This document shows positions 18,290 through 25,671 of a stretch of 64,000 nucleotides of DNA, one piece after another. Below the pieces are notes generated by a model. It saw only the letters and a list, made by a program, of their open reading frames with translations. It searched no databases and was not told the origin of the DNA. The position numbers and the translations under genes are program-made. Source of the DNA: CAYUQT01 sp964596165 (GTDB lineage: Bacteria; Planctomycetota; Phycisphaerae; UBA1845; JAFGLZ01); contig CAZQTW010000022.1 of NCBI GenBank assembly GCA_964596165.1, forward strand, positions 15,005-79,004. Reading direction: 5' to 3'. Position 1 is the stretch's first letter. The number at the start of each line of letters is the position of its first letter.

Positions 18290-18437
18290 TGTGTAGGGTT
18301 TTGAATTGTGGGCATGGTTCACTAAGGAAACGATGGACCGGCGGCTTGCGCCGCTCGGCTCTGTTCATATTACCTGCTCAGCGGCGTATTGAATCAGGTT
18401 GAATTGGGGATTGAACCTGTGTTGCCGGCCCTTTCGT

Positions 18438-18462
18438 AAATCCAAAATCTGAAATCTCAAAT
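18438..18462 (+). repeat. AAATCTCAAATC-type simple repeat before the ImuB-like gene
   Basis: A short run of AAATCC, AAAATCTG and AAATCTC units ends 6 nt before the ATG at 18469, in a 179-nt spacer after the DUF72 gene. The same repeat type occurs inside dnaE2 (about 20462-20495 and 20909-20935) and just after it (about 24000-24020). Confidence 0.5.
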
Positions 18463-18468
18463 TGTTCT

Positions 18469-19626
18469 ATGGCTGTTGTCCACGTCAATGTGATTGGTTT
18501 CTACACCGCCGTGGCCGAGGCGGTCCGGCCGAGGCTGCGGGGCTATCCGTTGGCGGTGGCGACGGCCGGTCGGTCGCGGCGGATGCTGTTGGACATGTCG
18601 CGCCCCGCGGTGCTTGCCGGTCTGCGGCGAGGCATGCTGCTGGATGCCGCGATGCGGCTCTGCCGCGACCTGATCGTGTTGGACCCCACGCCCGACCTCT
18701 ACGACCGCGCAATGAACGCGTTGGTCGGTGAGGCCAACCGATTCTCGCCGCAGGTCGAACCGGCCGGTCCGGGGCATGTCTTCATCGATCTGAACGGGAC
18801 GGAGCGATTGTGGGGGGCCTCGCTCGACGCGGCCGCCTCGCTCCGCCGCGCCATCCTCGAGAAGTACCGCCTCCACCCCAGCCTGGGGGTGGCGAGGAAC
18901 AAACTGGTGAGCAAGGTGGCCACCCGGGTGATCCGGCCTGAAGGGCTTTGCGAGGTGATCATCGGAAGCGAGCGGGAGTTTCTGGCGCCACTGCCGGTGG
19001 GGCATTTGCCGGGCGTCGAGGGACCGATTCTCAATGAGCTTTATGAGTTGAATCTACAGCTCATTTCCGACGTCCTCTCGTTGGGGCTGGAGGCGTTGAC
19101 GGCCGCGTTTGGGCGGTCCGGCGCATCGCTGTTCCGGGCGGCCCTGGGCGAGGACGACACGCCGGTCCGGCTAATGGACAAACCCGCCCCCTGCGTCGTC
19201 GAGGACTTCGTGTTCTCCGGCCAGACCAACGATCAGGAGATATTTCGAGCGGCGATGTGGAAGGTGTGTTCGCGCTCGGCCAGAAAGCTGCGGGGGATGG
19301 GGCTGGGCGCCGGGCGCGTCATTCTGAGCATCACCTACGCGGACGGCCAGCGGGTGCGGCGGACGGCCGTTTTTCCGCACCCGACGCTGGACGAGTTCGA
19401 CGTCTTCGGCGTTGTGGAAAGGCTTTTCGAGACGGCTTATACGAGGCGGGTCCGGCTCAAGGGGCTTTCGATTCGGCTGGAGAATCTGGCGTGCCCCAGC
19501 GGGCAATTGACCCTTTTCGATATGGACGGCCATCGCCGCAAGCTGCTCGATTCGCTCGACGCCATCCGCGAACGGTTCGGTGAGGATGCGATCGAGTTGG
19601 CGGCGTTTAGACGAAGGGGCTTGTAA
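18469..19626 (+). CDS. imuB: Catalytically degenerate Y-family DNA polymerase (ImuB-like)
   Basis: A 385-residue Y-family homologue. Recognisable parts are the N-terminal strand VHVNVIGFYTAVAEAV, LCRDLIVLDPTPDLY, VEPAGPGHVFIDLNG (residues 97-110) and helix-hairpin-helix segments. Active members have HxDMDxFF at the first site and SIDEA at the second. Here those acidic residues are replaced (VNVIGFY, and AGPGHV in place of YSIDEA), so polymerisation is unlikely. Near the C-terminus QLTLF (residues 346-350) is a consensus beta-clamp-binding motif. An inactive, clamp-binding Y-family protein is what ImuB is in the ImuA-ImuB-DnaE2 mutasome. The position between lexA and dnaE2 supports this. Confidence 0.82.
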   Translation: MAVVHVNVIGFYTAVAEAVRPRLRGYPLAVATAGRSRRMLLDMSRPAVLAGLRRGMLLDAAMRLCRDLIVLDPTPDLYDRAMNALVGEANRFSPQVEPAGPGHVFIDLNGTERLWGASLDAAASLRRAILEKYRLHPSLGVARNKLVSKVATRVIRPEGLCEVIIGSEREFLAPLPVGHLPGVEGPILNELYELNLQLISDVLSLGLEALTAAFGRSGASLFRAALGEDDTPVRLMDKPAPCVVEDFVFSGQTNDQEIFRAAMWKVCSRSARKLRGMGLGAGRVILSITYADGQRVRRTAVFPHPTLDEFDVFGVVERLFETAYTRRVRLKGLSIRLENLACPSGQLTLFDMDGHRRKLLDSLDAIRERFGEDAIELAAFRRRGL

Positions 19627-19806
19627 TCTTCCCCCCTTGATAAGGGGGGATCGAGGGGGGTTCGGGGACAGAGCCGGGCCGTGCCGGCCCGTTTGACCGG
19701 GCGGAGAACTGTCGGGTGCCATGCCCAAGCGAAGCAAAAGCGGAGCGCGGGCATGCAAGGCGGATGTCGCACGCCTTGACGCGCCCTGCTCCGCTGTCGC
19801 CGGAAT

Positions 19807-20014
19807 GTGCCGTAGGCACAAGCGAAAATAGCCCAGCGTTTTCAACGCTGGGTTGCGAATGCCGTCTTTCCCCAGTCCTTTAGGGACGACAGGACACGGC
19901 GGTTCGACGACCGGTCGGCGATCATCTGTCGTGCCTACGGCACTCGGGAACGGTTGTCGCGACGGTTACCCAGCGTTGAAAACGCTGGGCTATTCTCGGC
20001 GGTCCCTACGGGAC
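19807..20014. repeat. REPIN-like palindromic element
   Basis: Two copies of a 21-nt palindrome in inverted orientation, CCCAGCGTT-TTC-AACGCTGGG (19832-19852) and CCCAGCGTT-GAA-AACGCTGGG (19969-19989), with matching outer AATAG/CTATT. Smaller palindromes flank them: GTGCCGTAGGCAC (19807-19819), GTCCTTTAGGGAC (19875-19887), GTGCCTACGGCAC (19931-19943) and GTCCCTACGGGAC (20002-20014). The element fills most of the 470-nt gap between the ImuB-like gene and dnaE2. No transposase is encoded here. The structure fits a non-autonomous REP doublet. Confidence 0.7.
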
Positions 20015-20096
20015 GCATGCCGACTGCATTCATACGAGCGACTTGAGCGCCAAATAGGATTGGTTGCGAACGCCCAATCTTTCTCAGCGATGTGCG

Positions 20097-23000
20097 ATGC
20101 AACGGATACTACTCAACGCCAAGAGCTACTTCTCCCTCATGTGGGGGACCCGATCGCCGGCCGAGGTAGTCCGCAAGGCGGCGGAACTGGGATATGACGC
20201 CGTCGCGCTGGCCGATCGAGACGGGCTTTACGGACTCCCGGAATTCCTCGCCGAGGCGAAGCGGGTCGGCATCCGCGCGATCGTGGCGGCCGAGGTGTCC
20301 GATCCCGGCACCGGCCGGAGCGCCCTGCTGTACCCCAAAAACAGGGAGGGCTATGCCAACCTGTGCCGGATCCTGACGGAACGGTACACGATGGATAGCC
20401 ACAGAGGGCACAGAGAACACGGAGAAAGAGAAGCGTGTGTTGAGGATCAGCCGTCCGGCGACAATCTCAAATCTCAAATCTCAAATCTCAAATCCCTTCG
20501 GAATACAAGGGTGCCTGTCCCCGTTTTGCTCGGTCAGGATGCCTGCGATACGCTTCGATGCTCCGAGCAACCTTCCGGTTTCAACCTTGAACAATCGCTC
20601 TCCCGACACGCCGACGGTCTGGCAATTGTGACCGATTCGCTCGACATCATCCGGCGGCTGTCCGGGCGGGCATCGGTTTACTTTCACATGGGGCACAGCC
20701 TGAAGCGCCCGCCCACCGAAACCGCACGATGTGGATGCCGGACTTCGGCGAATTTCCCTCGACAAGCTCGGGGCCTGTCCTCGACCCTGAGGCTCCCCTC
20801 GCCGGGCTCGGGGCCTGTCCTCGACCCTGAGGCTCGGCCCCGAAGGGAGTCTATCGAAGGCAGACCCCAAGGGAGTTCGTCGAAGGCAGGGGCGCCGGCC
20901 TCGGGCAATCTCAAATCTGAAATCTCAGATCTTCAATTCTCCTGCGAATCGGCAGGAGATTGGCATGAGGATCCTATAGACCCTAGACCTCAGAGCCTAG
21001 ACCGTAGAAGTGGTTTCAAAACTATCCTTGGGTGCCACGGGCAGCTTGCTGGCAGTGCAGATTTGGCAGCAAACAGGGCAAACACGGGCGGGCAAGCCGC
21101 CCGTGGCACGCCCCGCAAGGGTTTTGAAACCACCTGTATCCCTCTGCCTTGTGTCATCGCCCCGCCCATGATGTTCTTCGATCGCGAGGACTACGACCTT
21201 CATCGCCTCCTGCGAGCAATCGATCTGAAGCAACGGCTCAGTTCGATTCCCGCCGGTCAACTCGCCGACGAGCGAGCGCTCTTCGAATCGTGGGAGAGCC
21301 TGGCCGCACGGTTCGCCGCCATGCCCGAGGTCATCGAAGGGACGCAACACGTATTGGACGAGTTGCGATTCGAGGCCGATTTCAGCGAGGTCTTGTTTCC
21401 CGACTTCCCGTGTCCGGCGGACATGTCGGTGATCGAGTGGCTGCGGTGCAAGGTCTACGAGGGGGCGAGGAAACGTTACGGTTCTGAAAGGAATGATCCG
21501 CCTTCGGATTTTCACAATCAAGCAAACGGGGACCGGCTCCCGTCCTTTCGAGACGGACTGCCCGGTTCTGGAGGGCACAAGGATGCCTGTCCCCGTTTTG
21601 TTCCAAAATCCCCAATCCCCTCCGTCGTCGTGGATCGCATCGAGAGGGAATTGGACCTGATCGAGGCCAAGGGCTTTGCGCCGTACTTTCTCGTCGTCGA
21701 CGACATCGTTCGGCAATCGCCGCGGACGTGCGGGCGGGGGTCGGGCGCCGCCAGCATCGTCTCGTATTGCCTGGGGATCACGAATGTGGATCCGATTCGC
21801 CACAACCTCATGTTCGAGCGGTTCCTCAATCCCGGTCGGACCGATCCGCCCGACATCGACGTCGATTTCGCATGGGACGAGCGCGACGACATCCTCGACT
21901 GGGTCTTCAAGACGTATGGAACGGAACGATCGGCGATGGTGGCCAATCACATTCGCTTTCGGCCGAGGATGGCCCTTCGCGAAACGGCCCGCGTGTTCGG
22001 CCTGCCTGAGTCCGAGATCAGTGCCGTCACGCACCGCCTGCCGTGGTTCTGGCAGACCGACGCGATGGACGATCTCGATCAGCTTGTCCGCGCGGCCCCA
22101 CGAATGGCCGGCGTCGATCTCGATCCGCCTTGGCCGGAGATCATCGCCCTGGCCGGCCGGTTGATCGGCGTGCCGCGCGGGCTGAGCGTTCATTGCGGCG
22201 GCGTGGTGTTGACGCCCGGGCCGATCGGAGAACGTGCGCCCGTCCGCTTGGCGGCCAAGGGAGTCAATATCATTCCGTGGGACAAGGACGGCGTCGAGGA
22301 AATGGGCCTGGTCAAGATCGACCTGCTGGGCAACCGTTCGCTGGCCGTCATCCGCGATGCAATCGCCAACATCAAGGCCGAGGGGGTACCGTTCGACGAA
22401 GGGACGTGGCACCCTATCGACGACGCGCGGACGCAGGCCCTGTTGGCCGGCGGCCGGTCGATGGGCGTGTTTTATGTCGAAAGCCCGGCCATGCGGCAGC
22501 TTCAGATCAAGACCGGTCGGGGCGATTTCGAACATCTGGTCATCAACACGTCGATCATCCGCCCCGCGGCCAATGCCTACACGCAGGAATACGTGCGGCG
22601 GGTACGCGGGCAGCCGTATGAGCCGATTCATCCGTTACTGAAGGATCTGCTGGCCGAGACCTACGGGATCATGGTCTATCAGGAGGACGTCTCGCGGGTG
22701 GCGATGGCGATCGCGGGTTTTTCGTGCGAACAGGCGGATCGGCTCCGCAAGATCATGTCGAAGAAGGACACACATCTGGAACTGGCACACTTCTACAGGA
22801 TGTTCGTTGAAGGGGCCAAGGCCAAAGGCGTTTCCGACGGTGCGATCGAAGAGATCTGGCGGATGATTCTGGCGTTCAGCGGATATTCGTTCTGCAAACC
22901 GCACTCGGCCAGTTACACGATGGTTTCGTATCAGTCGGCCTATCTGAAGGCGCACTATCCGGCGGCTTTTCTGGCCGCGGTGATGGGCAATCACGGCGGC

Positions 23001-23939
23001 TATTACAGCACGCAGGCGTACGTCAGCGAGGCGAGGCGATGGGGCATTGAGGTCCTGCCGCCGGACATCAACCTGAGCGAACGGAAATTCATCGCCACGA
23101 ACGGCCGAATCGTTACCGGCCTGGCCGAGATCAAGGGGCTGAGCGTCGCCGCCCAGAATGGCGTCCTGGAAGAACGTCGCCGACGTGGGCCGTTCGCCGG
23201 TCTCCACGATTTCCTGGCTCGGACTCACATTGCATACGCCGACGTGAAGTCGTTGATCCTGGCAGGCACGTTCGATCGTGTGGAGCCGGACAAAAATCGT
23301 CCGACGCTGTTGTGGGAACTGAAGGTTTCGGGAGGGGCAACGTGCCGTGGCAACAGCTCCGATTCCCGATTGTCGATTTCAGGCTTTCGATTACAGGCCG
23401 GCGACAACAAAACGGGGACGAGCTTCCGCCGTTTCGTAACAGACCGCCGGGTTGCGAACAACACAAGGGAGCCCGTCCCTGTTTTGTTACGGAAGCCGCC
23501 TTCGGGAGACAATTTCACATCTCAAGTTTCCAATCTCAAATCCCCTCGTCTTCCCGACTACAGTCACGATCGAACGTTGCGCCTTGAGTACGACACGCTG
23601 GGCTTTCTCACTGCAGTCCATCCCTTGGATCTCTTTGCCGCCGATGTGAAGACGCAGGGGCTGATCAAGGCGAATGATCTCGGCCGACACGTTGGCAGGA
23701 CCGTGCGAATCCTTAGTTGGCCGATATCCTCCAAGACCATCTCGACCGTCGGGGGCGAGGACATGGAGTTTGTTTCGTTTGAGGACCAGACGGACCTTTA
23801 TGAAGCGGTGCTCTTTCCGCGGGAGTACCGCACGTACGTTCACCTATTGGCACGTGACGAACCGGTCATCGTCACGGGGCGTGTGAATCGGGATTTCGGG
23901 GCCATCTCCGTTGTCGTTACACACATCGCGTCGGCATAA
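20097..23939 (+). CDS. dnaE2: Error-prone DNA polymerase III alpha subunit DnaE2, with in-frame repeat insertions
   Basis: A 1,280-residue C-family polymerase. The PHP domain (LNAKSYFSLMWG, then GYDAVALADRDGLYGLPEF) lacks the usual metal-binding histidines at its start. The polymerase core keeps PDIDVDF (nt about 21850) and VKIDLLGN (nt about 22311), which hold the three catalytic aspartates, plus CGRGSGAAS and the finger motif GYSFCKPHSASY. A C-terminal OB fold follows (EDMEFVSFEDQTDLYEAV). There is no replicative tau-binding tail, as in DnaE2. Residues from about nt 20392-20575, 20704-21140, 21484-21620 and 23326-23560 are not polymerase sequence: they encode palindromic or simple repeats read in frame. 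The ATG at 20097 starts the PHP strand; the upstream TTG at 20064 is less likely. It would act with the ImuB-like protein in mutagenic repair. Confidence 0.85.
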   Translation: MQRILLNAKSYFSLMWGTRSPAEVVRKAAELGYDAVALADRDGLYGLPEFLAEAKRVGIRAIVAAEVSDPGTGRSALLYPKNREGYANLCRILTERYTMDSHRGHREHGEREACVEDQPSGDNLKSQISNLKSLRNTRVPVPVLLGQDACDTLRCSEQPSGFNLEQSLSRHADGLAIVTDSLDIIRRLSGRASVYFHMGHSLKRPPTETARCGCRTSANFPRQARGLSSTLRLPSPGSGPVLDPEARPRRESIEGRPQGSSSKAGAPASGNLKSEISDLQFSCESAGDWHEDPIDPRPQSLDRRSGFKTILGCHGQLAGSADLAANRANTGGQAARGTPRKGFETTCIPLPCVIAPPMMFFDREDYDLHRLLRAIDLKQRLSSIPAGQLADERALFESWESLAARFAAMPEVIEGTQHVLDELRFEADFSEVLFPDFPCPADMSVIEWLRCKVYEGARKRYGSERNDPPSDFHNQANGDRLPSFRDGLPGSGGHKDACPRFVPKSPIPSVVVDRIERELDLIEAKGFAPYFLVVDDIVRQSPRTCGRGSGAASIVSYCLGITNVDPIRHNLMFERFLNPGRTDPPDIDVDFAWDERDDILDWVFKTYGTERSAMVANHIRFRPRMALRETARVFGLPESEISAVTHRLPWFWQTDAMDDLDQLVRAAPRMAGVDLDPPWPEIIALAGRLIGVPRGLSVHCGGVVLTPGPIGERAPVRLAAKGVNIIPWDKDGVEEMGLVKIDLLGNRSLAVIRDAIANIKAEGVPFDEGTWHPIDDARTQALLAGGRSMGVFYVESPAMRQLQIKTGRGDFEHLVINTSIIRPAANAYTQEYVRRVRGQPYEPIHPLLKDLLAETYGIMVYQEDVSRVAMAIAGFSCEQADRLRKIMSKKDTHLELAHFYRMFVEGAKAKGVSDGAIEEIWRMILAFSGYSFCKPHSASYTMVSYQSAYLKAHYPAAFLAAVMGNHGGYYSTQAYVSEARRWGIEVLPPDINLSERKFIATNGRIVTGLAEIKGLSVAAQNGVLEERRRRGPFAGLHDFLARTHIAYADVKSLILAGTFDRVEPDKNRPTLLWELKVSGGATCRGNSSDSRLSISGFRLQAGDNKTGTSFRRFVTDRRVANNTREPVPVLLRKPPSGDNFTSQVSNLKSPRLPDYSHDRTLRLEYDTLGFLTAVHPLDLFAADVKTQGLIKANDLGRHVGRTVRILSWPISSKTISTVGGEDMEFVSFEDQTDLYEAVLFPREYRTYVHLLARDEPVIVTGRVNRDFGAISVVVTHIASA
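20392..20575 (+). repeat. Repeat insertion 1 inside dnaE2
   Basis: Starts with a CACAGAGGGCACAGAGAACA-type run, continues through several AATCTCAAATC units (20462-20495), and ends with the arm GTCCCCGTTTTG (20517-20528) and unrelated sequence. It separates two parts of the PHP domain (CRILTERYTMD and FNLEQSLSRHADG). Confidence 0.7.
20704..21140 (+). repeat. Repeat insertion 2 inside dnaE2
   Basis: About 435 nt read in frame between VYFHMGHSLKR and the native CVIAPPMMFFDRED. It contains direct repeats of CTCGGGGCCTGTCCTCGACC (near 20768 and 20808), AATCTCAAATCTGAAATCTC units (about 20909-20930) and the 124-bp inverted-repeat element described separately. Confidence 0.7.
21010..21133. mobile_element. 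124-bp MITE/REPIN-like element within dnaE2
   Basis: Terminal inverted repeats GTGGTTTCAAAAC (21010-21022) and GTTTTGAAACCAC (21121-21133) match perfectly. Inside them a second pair, GTGCCACGGGC (21032-21042) and GCCCGTGGCAC (21099-21109), also matches perfectly. It codes for no transposase, so it would be non-autonomous. Confidence 0.72.
21484..21620 (+). repeat. Repeat insertion 3 inside dnaE2
   Basis: Inverted arms CAAACGGGGAC (21523-21533) and GTCCCCGTTTTG (21589-21600) enclose about 55 nt. The insertion sits between the native segments KVYEGARKRYG and VVVDRIERELDLIEAKG. Confidence 0.68.
23326..23560 (+). repeat. Repeat insertion 4 inside dnaE2
   Basis: Inverted arms CAAAACGGGGAC (23408-23419) and GTCCCTGTTTTG (23475-23486), followed by a TCTCAAGTTTCCAATCTCAA simple repeat (about 23519-23540). 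It is the same arm family as insertions 1 and 3, placed between the helix-hairpin-helix region and the OB fold. Confidence 0.68.
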
Positions 23940-24150
23940 ACGCGTGACGTGGCCGGTTGCCCCGCTCCACGGGGGCAAACCAGGGCTCATCCCCTATGGG
24001 ATTTGAGATTTGGAATCTGAGACGTGAGACTCAAGTCCCGTCATGTCGGGGCAGCCCGTTCGGCCGTAGCAGGGGTTGAAGGGCGAGCATCCACAGGGGG
24101 GGGAGTGTGTCGAAGCCTCGCGAGCCGCGGCTCGGCAAGGGCCTCATCCA

Positions 24151-24306
24151 TCAGACTCGAGGCGGCTTGTTGCGGTCTTCCTCGGCCAGTTTCACCTTCC
24201 GGTACCACGTCCATAGCGGCAGCCCGAGGACGGCAAACGCGCAAACCGCGATGACGATGAGTTCTCGCGGAGAGGTAAGGCAACAGAGCCCGACGAGGTT
24301 CAACAA
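24151..24306 (-). CDS. Small single-pass membrane protein, tentative
   Basis: A 51-codon frame with a TTG start 4 nt after the stop of the diguanylate cyclase gene. The peptide has one hydrophobic helix (ELIVIAVCAFAVLGLPLW) followed by a positively charged tail (YRKVKLAEEDRNKPPRV), a normal inside-positive layout. GGGG lies a few nt upstream of the TTG. The close spacing suggests translational coupling to the cyclase. No family is recognised, and the non-ATG start leaves real doubt. Confidence 0.4.
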   Translation of the reverse strand: MLNLVGLCCLTSPRELIVIAVCAFAVLGLPLWTWYRKVKLAEEDRNKPPRV

Positions 24307-24309
24307 GGA

Positions 24310-25671
24310 TCATTCCCCGTTTGAGGCGCCCTGGGTGGCGGGCGCGTCCGCCAGGCGGCCGAACTGCCCGCCGATCGGCAGGATGCGATTCTTACCCTGG
24401 CGCTTGGCGGCAATCAAGGCCATATCCGCGCGGCGAACCAGTTCGTCGGCCGAACCGGCCTCCCACGGGAAACTGGCCAGCCCGCCACTGATCGTCAGGT
24501 GGCCGCGGGCATCCGGACCCAGGCTGGGGAACCGATGGGTGATCAGTGCGTCGCGAAAACGATCCACCACGCTCAGCGGATCGGTGGGATGCTGCGAACC
24601 GGCCTTGCGGGGTTGGTCCGCATCCCAGAAGACCACGGCAAACTCGTCGCCGCCGAACCGCGTCACCACATCGTGGCGGCGACAGCATCGCTGCACGAGT
24701 TGGCCGACCTCCCGGATGATCTCATCACCGGCCTGATGGCCATAGGTGTCGTTGTAGTACTTGAAGTTGTCGATATCAAACAACAGGAGCGTCACGCGAA
24801 ACCGCTGACGATTGGCTCGTTCGAGGAGACTTGGCAGAAACTGATTCAAGAAACGACGGTTCTTCAATCCGCTGACCGAATCCGTCTGCGCCAGTTGCGC
24901 CATCTCGGATTGCCGGCGGCAGGCCTTGAGGATCCCGCCGAACAGACGGGCGTAAGCACGAAGTCTCTCCCCCTGTGCGGGCGTGTAGGATCCCTCCCGA
25001 CGCGGCCCCAGGTAGATTTGCCCCACGAGGTCCTTCCCGTCGGTCAGCCCCTCCGTGAGGGGCGGGGACGAGACGGGAGACCCCTTCCGGACCGATCGGC
25101 CGTAGGCCGCGATCTCGACGCCGGTCGCGTCGAATACCCGTTTTGTGTAGTCGGCCAACCGTTCCAAGACCTGTACCGGATCGTCCTGTAGGCACGACAA
25201 CAGGTCGGCCGCCTCGCTCAGCTCGTCGTTCGGGATGGGTTCGCGGCGGACCGGCGGTCCGGAGCAAGCGGCCTCAGCCTCCGATTCGAGAGGCGGGCCG
25301 ATCAGTTCCTCGAGATCCTCGGCGGTCAGAGGGTTGATGAGGTAGTCGTCCGCTCCCAAGGCGAGAAGACGCCGAGCCAGGGGTTCGGCATAAGGCCGAC
25401 AACAGATGATGACGGGAACTCCCTCGCCGGCGGCGGCCCTCAAGCCCGCCACCGCCGCGTCCAGCCTTCGCGGTCCGTCGTCCACGCCGACCAGAACCGC
25501 ACGAACGTCCGGATCGGCCGCCTTCACGATGCCGGACAAGTAGGTATCGGCCTCGACAACCTCCCAATCCGCGGGACCGACTCGTCGCAGCGAGGCGGAA
25601 ATGCCGTCACGATCCGCCACCACGATCAAACGGCGCCCTCGCGTCGTCTTCTCGTCTAACCGATCCATCAT
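24310..25671 (-). CDS. Diguanylate cyclase with degenerate N-terminal receiver
   Basis: A 453-residue protein. Residues 12-125 have the shape of a response-regulator receiver (LIVVADRDGISASL, then VIICCRPYAEPLARRLLALGADDYLINP). However, the phosphorylated Asp region reads VLVGVDDG and the conserved Lys before Pro is Asn, so phosphorylation is doubtful. A middle segment (about 150-265) may be a small sensory domain. The C-terminal GGDEF domain (residues about 285-440) has the intact active site RFGGDEFAV and the FDIDNFKYYNDTYGHQAGD signature, so it should make cyclic di-GMP. The ATG overlaps the stop of the upstream gene as ATGA, with GAGGTGGG before it. Confidence 0.88.
   Translation of the reverse strand: MMDRLDEKTTRGRRLIVVADRDGISASLRRVGPADWEVVEADTYLSGIVKAADPDVRAVLVGVDDGPRRLDAAVAGLRAAAGEGVPVIICCRPYAEPLARRLLALGADDYLINPLTAEDLEELIGPPLESEAEAACSGPPVRREPIPNDELSEAADLLSCLQDDPVQVLERLADYTKRVFDATGVEIAAYGRSVRKGSPVSSPPLTEGLTDGKDLVGQIYLGPRREGSYTPAQGERLRAYARLFGGILKACRRQSEMAQLAQTDSVSGLKNRRFLNQFLPSLLERANRQRFRVTLLLFDIDNFKYYNDTYGHQAGDEIIREVGQLVQRCCRRHDVVTRFGGDEFAVVFWDADQPRKAGSQHPTDPLSVVDRFRDALITHRFPSLGPDARGHLTISGGLASFPWEAGSADELVRRADMALIAAKRQGKNRILPIGGQFGRLADAPATQGASNGE

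Noticed and set aside
19627..20096. A transposase or insertion sequence around the palindromes
   Set aside because: No frame in this interval resembles a transposase; only non-coding REP-like palindromes are present.
20097..23939. dnaE2 as a pseudogene
   Set aside because: Despite the insertions there is no stop or frameshift over 1,280 codons, and the catalytic motifs are intact. A functional, enlarged protein remains possible, so I kept it as a CDS.
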